A DNA stretch of 5,497 nucleotides from Firmicutes bacterium CAG:449. Its GTDB lineage: Bacteria > Bacillota_I > Bacilli_A > RFN20 > CAG-449. A program made the position numbers and the translations under genes. Of the stretch, positions 5,103-5,497 are shown one piece after another; the stretch's first letter is position 1, and each line of letters starts with the position of its first letter. Location: the NCBI GenBank assembly GCA_000432895.1, contig FR889406.1, forward strand, positions 105,440 to 110,936. The letters run 5' to 3'. The notes under the pieces are model-generated. The model searched no databases, was not told the DNA's origin, and saw only the letters and a list, made by a program, of their open reading frames with translations.

Positions 5103-5125
5103 TGTCCATACTAAAAATATGGACA
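5103..5125. repeat. 8-bp palindrome TGTCCATA-N7-TATGGACA
   Basis: A perfect inverted repeat with a 7-base spacer (CTAAAAA) lies 8 bases after the pseudogene's last stop and covers the proposed ATG (5119-5121) of the next gene. It could be the old terminator (a T run follows after GATCA, which is farther than usual), an operator, or a hairpin that hides the start codon in mRNA. The sequence alone does not decide. Confidence 0.55.
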
Positions 5126-5497
5126 GATCATTTTTAAAATTCTCTTTTTATTTTTTAAAAAAAATTATAACTCTAGATAATGATAAAGATTTCATTGTCT
5201 CATCTCTAGCGTATTATTTAACAATATCTTTAATTCCTTTATTAACAATAACTTACTATTTTTTTAAATTATTCAATATAGATATTAATTTTTTAAATTC
5301 AATAACAACTAATTTTGATATAACTAATCTATTTTCTAATAATTTAATCAATATTTTTTCTACAATAATTTCTATTTATATTTCTAGTAAAGGATTATTA
5401 AATTACTATATTTATATTAATCAAAAATTTCAAATCGATAAATTAAAATATCATTTCATTACAAGCAAAATATATGTAAGTATAATTACTTTATTAT
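5119..5497 (+). CDS. YihY/BrkB-family inner-membrane protein, N-terminal part (3' end cut by window edge)
   Basis: The frame is open from ATG 5119 to the edge (126 codons). After a short basic, aromatic N-terminus (MDRSFLKFSFYFLKK) comes the family signature SSLAYYLTISLIPLLTITYYFF at about residues 29-50, the first membrane segment with the AYY-x-x-x-S-x-x-P pattern of YihY/BrkB proteins. A second hydrophobic stretch (INIFSTIISIYI) follows, then SSKGLLNYYIYINQKF, matching the S-K/R-G motif after membrane segment 2. The family is a multi-pass membrane protein group of uncertain function, once misannotated as RNase BN. An in-frame stop at 5089 and the absence of other ATG codons favour this start, but no SD is visible and the ATG lies in a palindrome. 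GC is about 16% in 5161-5400. It contains no Trp and no TGA, so it does not inform the genetic code. Confidence 0.75.
   Translation, partial: MDRSFLKFSFYFLKKIITLDNDKDFIVSSLAYYLTISLIPLLTITYYFFKLFNIDINFLNSITTNFDITNLFSNNLINIFSTIISIYISSKGLLNYYIYINQKFQIDKLKYHFITSKIYVSIITLL

Noticed and set aside
1..5497. CRISPR array, tRNA or rRNA gene
   Set aside because: No regularly spaced repeats and no cloverleaf or conserved rRNA blocks were seen on either strand; rRNA-like pieces are the short leader mimics already listed.

Overview
The window comes from an AT-rich Gram-positive-type bacterium, most likely in the Bacilli/Mollicutes branch. The sequence shows the Firmicutes order rplK-rplA-rplJ-rplL-(RsmC-like methyltransferase)-rpoB, strong AGGAGG Shine-Dalgarno (SD) sites and low GC. 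The genetic code is not settled. The five tryptophan codons I found in the operon (three in rpoB, one in the methyltransferase, one in rplA) are all TGG, and the five visible stops are TAA or TAG, never TGA. Standard code is the simpler reading, but TGA as a stop is never demonstrated.

Left and centre (1-4242, all minus strand; transcription runs right to left): rplK (GTG start), rplA, rplJ, rplL, a class I methyltransferase, then the first ~450 codons of rpoB, cut by the window edge just before the rifampicin-resistance region. Together these encode the GTPase stalk (L11, L10, L7/L12), the L1 stalk, a probable rRNA methyltransferase and the RNA polymerase beta subunit. The spacers carry recognisable control elements: an L10-type leader before rplJ; a GC-rich hairpin between rplL and the methyltransferase, probably an attenuator that lowers rpoB expression relative to L7/L12; and two matching hairpin motifs, before rplK and between rplK and rplA, that resemble the L1-binding site of 23S rRNA and probably mediate L1 feedback.

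The 258 bases 4243-4500 hold no gene. They contain the rplK leader, a probable minus-strand promoter whose -10 box overlaps a plus-strand extended -10, and a small AT-rich inverted repeat.

Right (4501-5497, plus strand): a decayed AAA-ATPase/PD-(D/E)XK nuclease-type gene, reduced to three out-of-frame fragments, then a palindrome and the 5' part of a YihY/BrkB-family membrane protein that runs off the edge. GC falls from about 36% in sampled rplA sequence to about 16% here.

I see no CRISPR array, tRNA, rRNA or intact mobile element. The best leads are the paired L1-type motifs, residue-level oddities in L11 and L7/L12, and the in-frame TGA at a conserved tryptophan position of the pseudogene. 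I found no convincing wholly new system.
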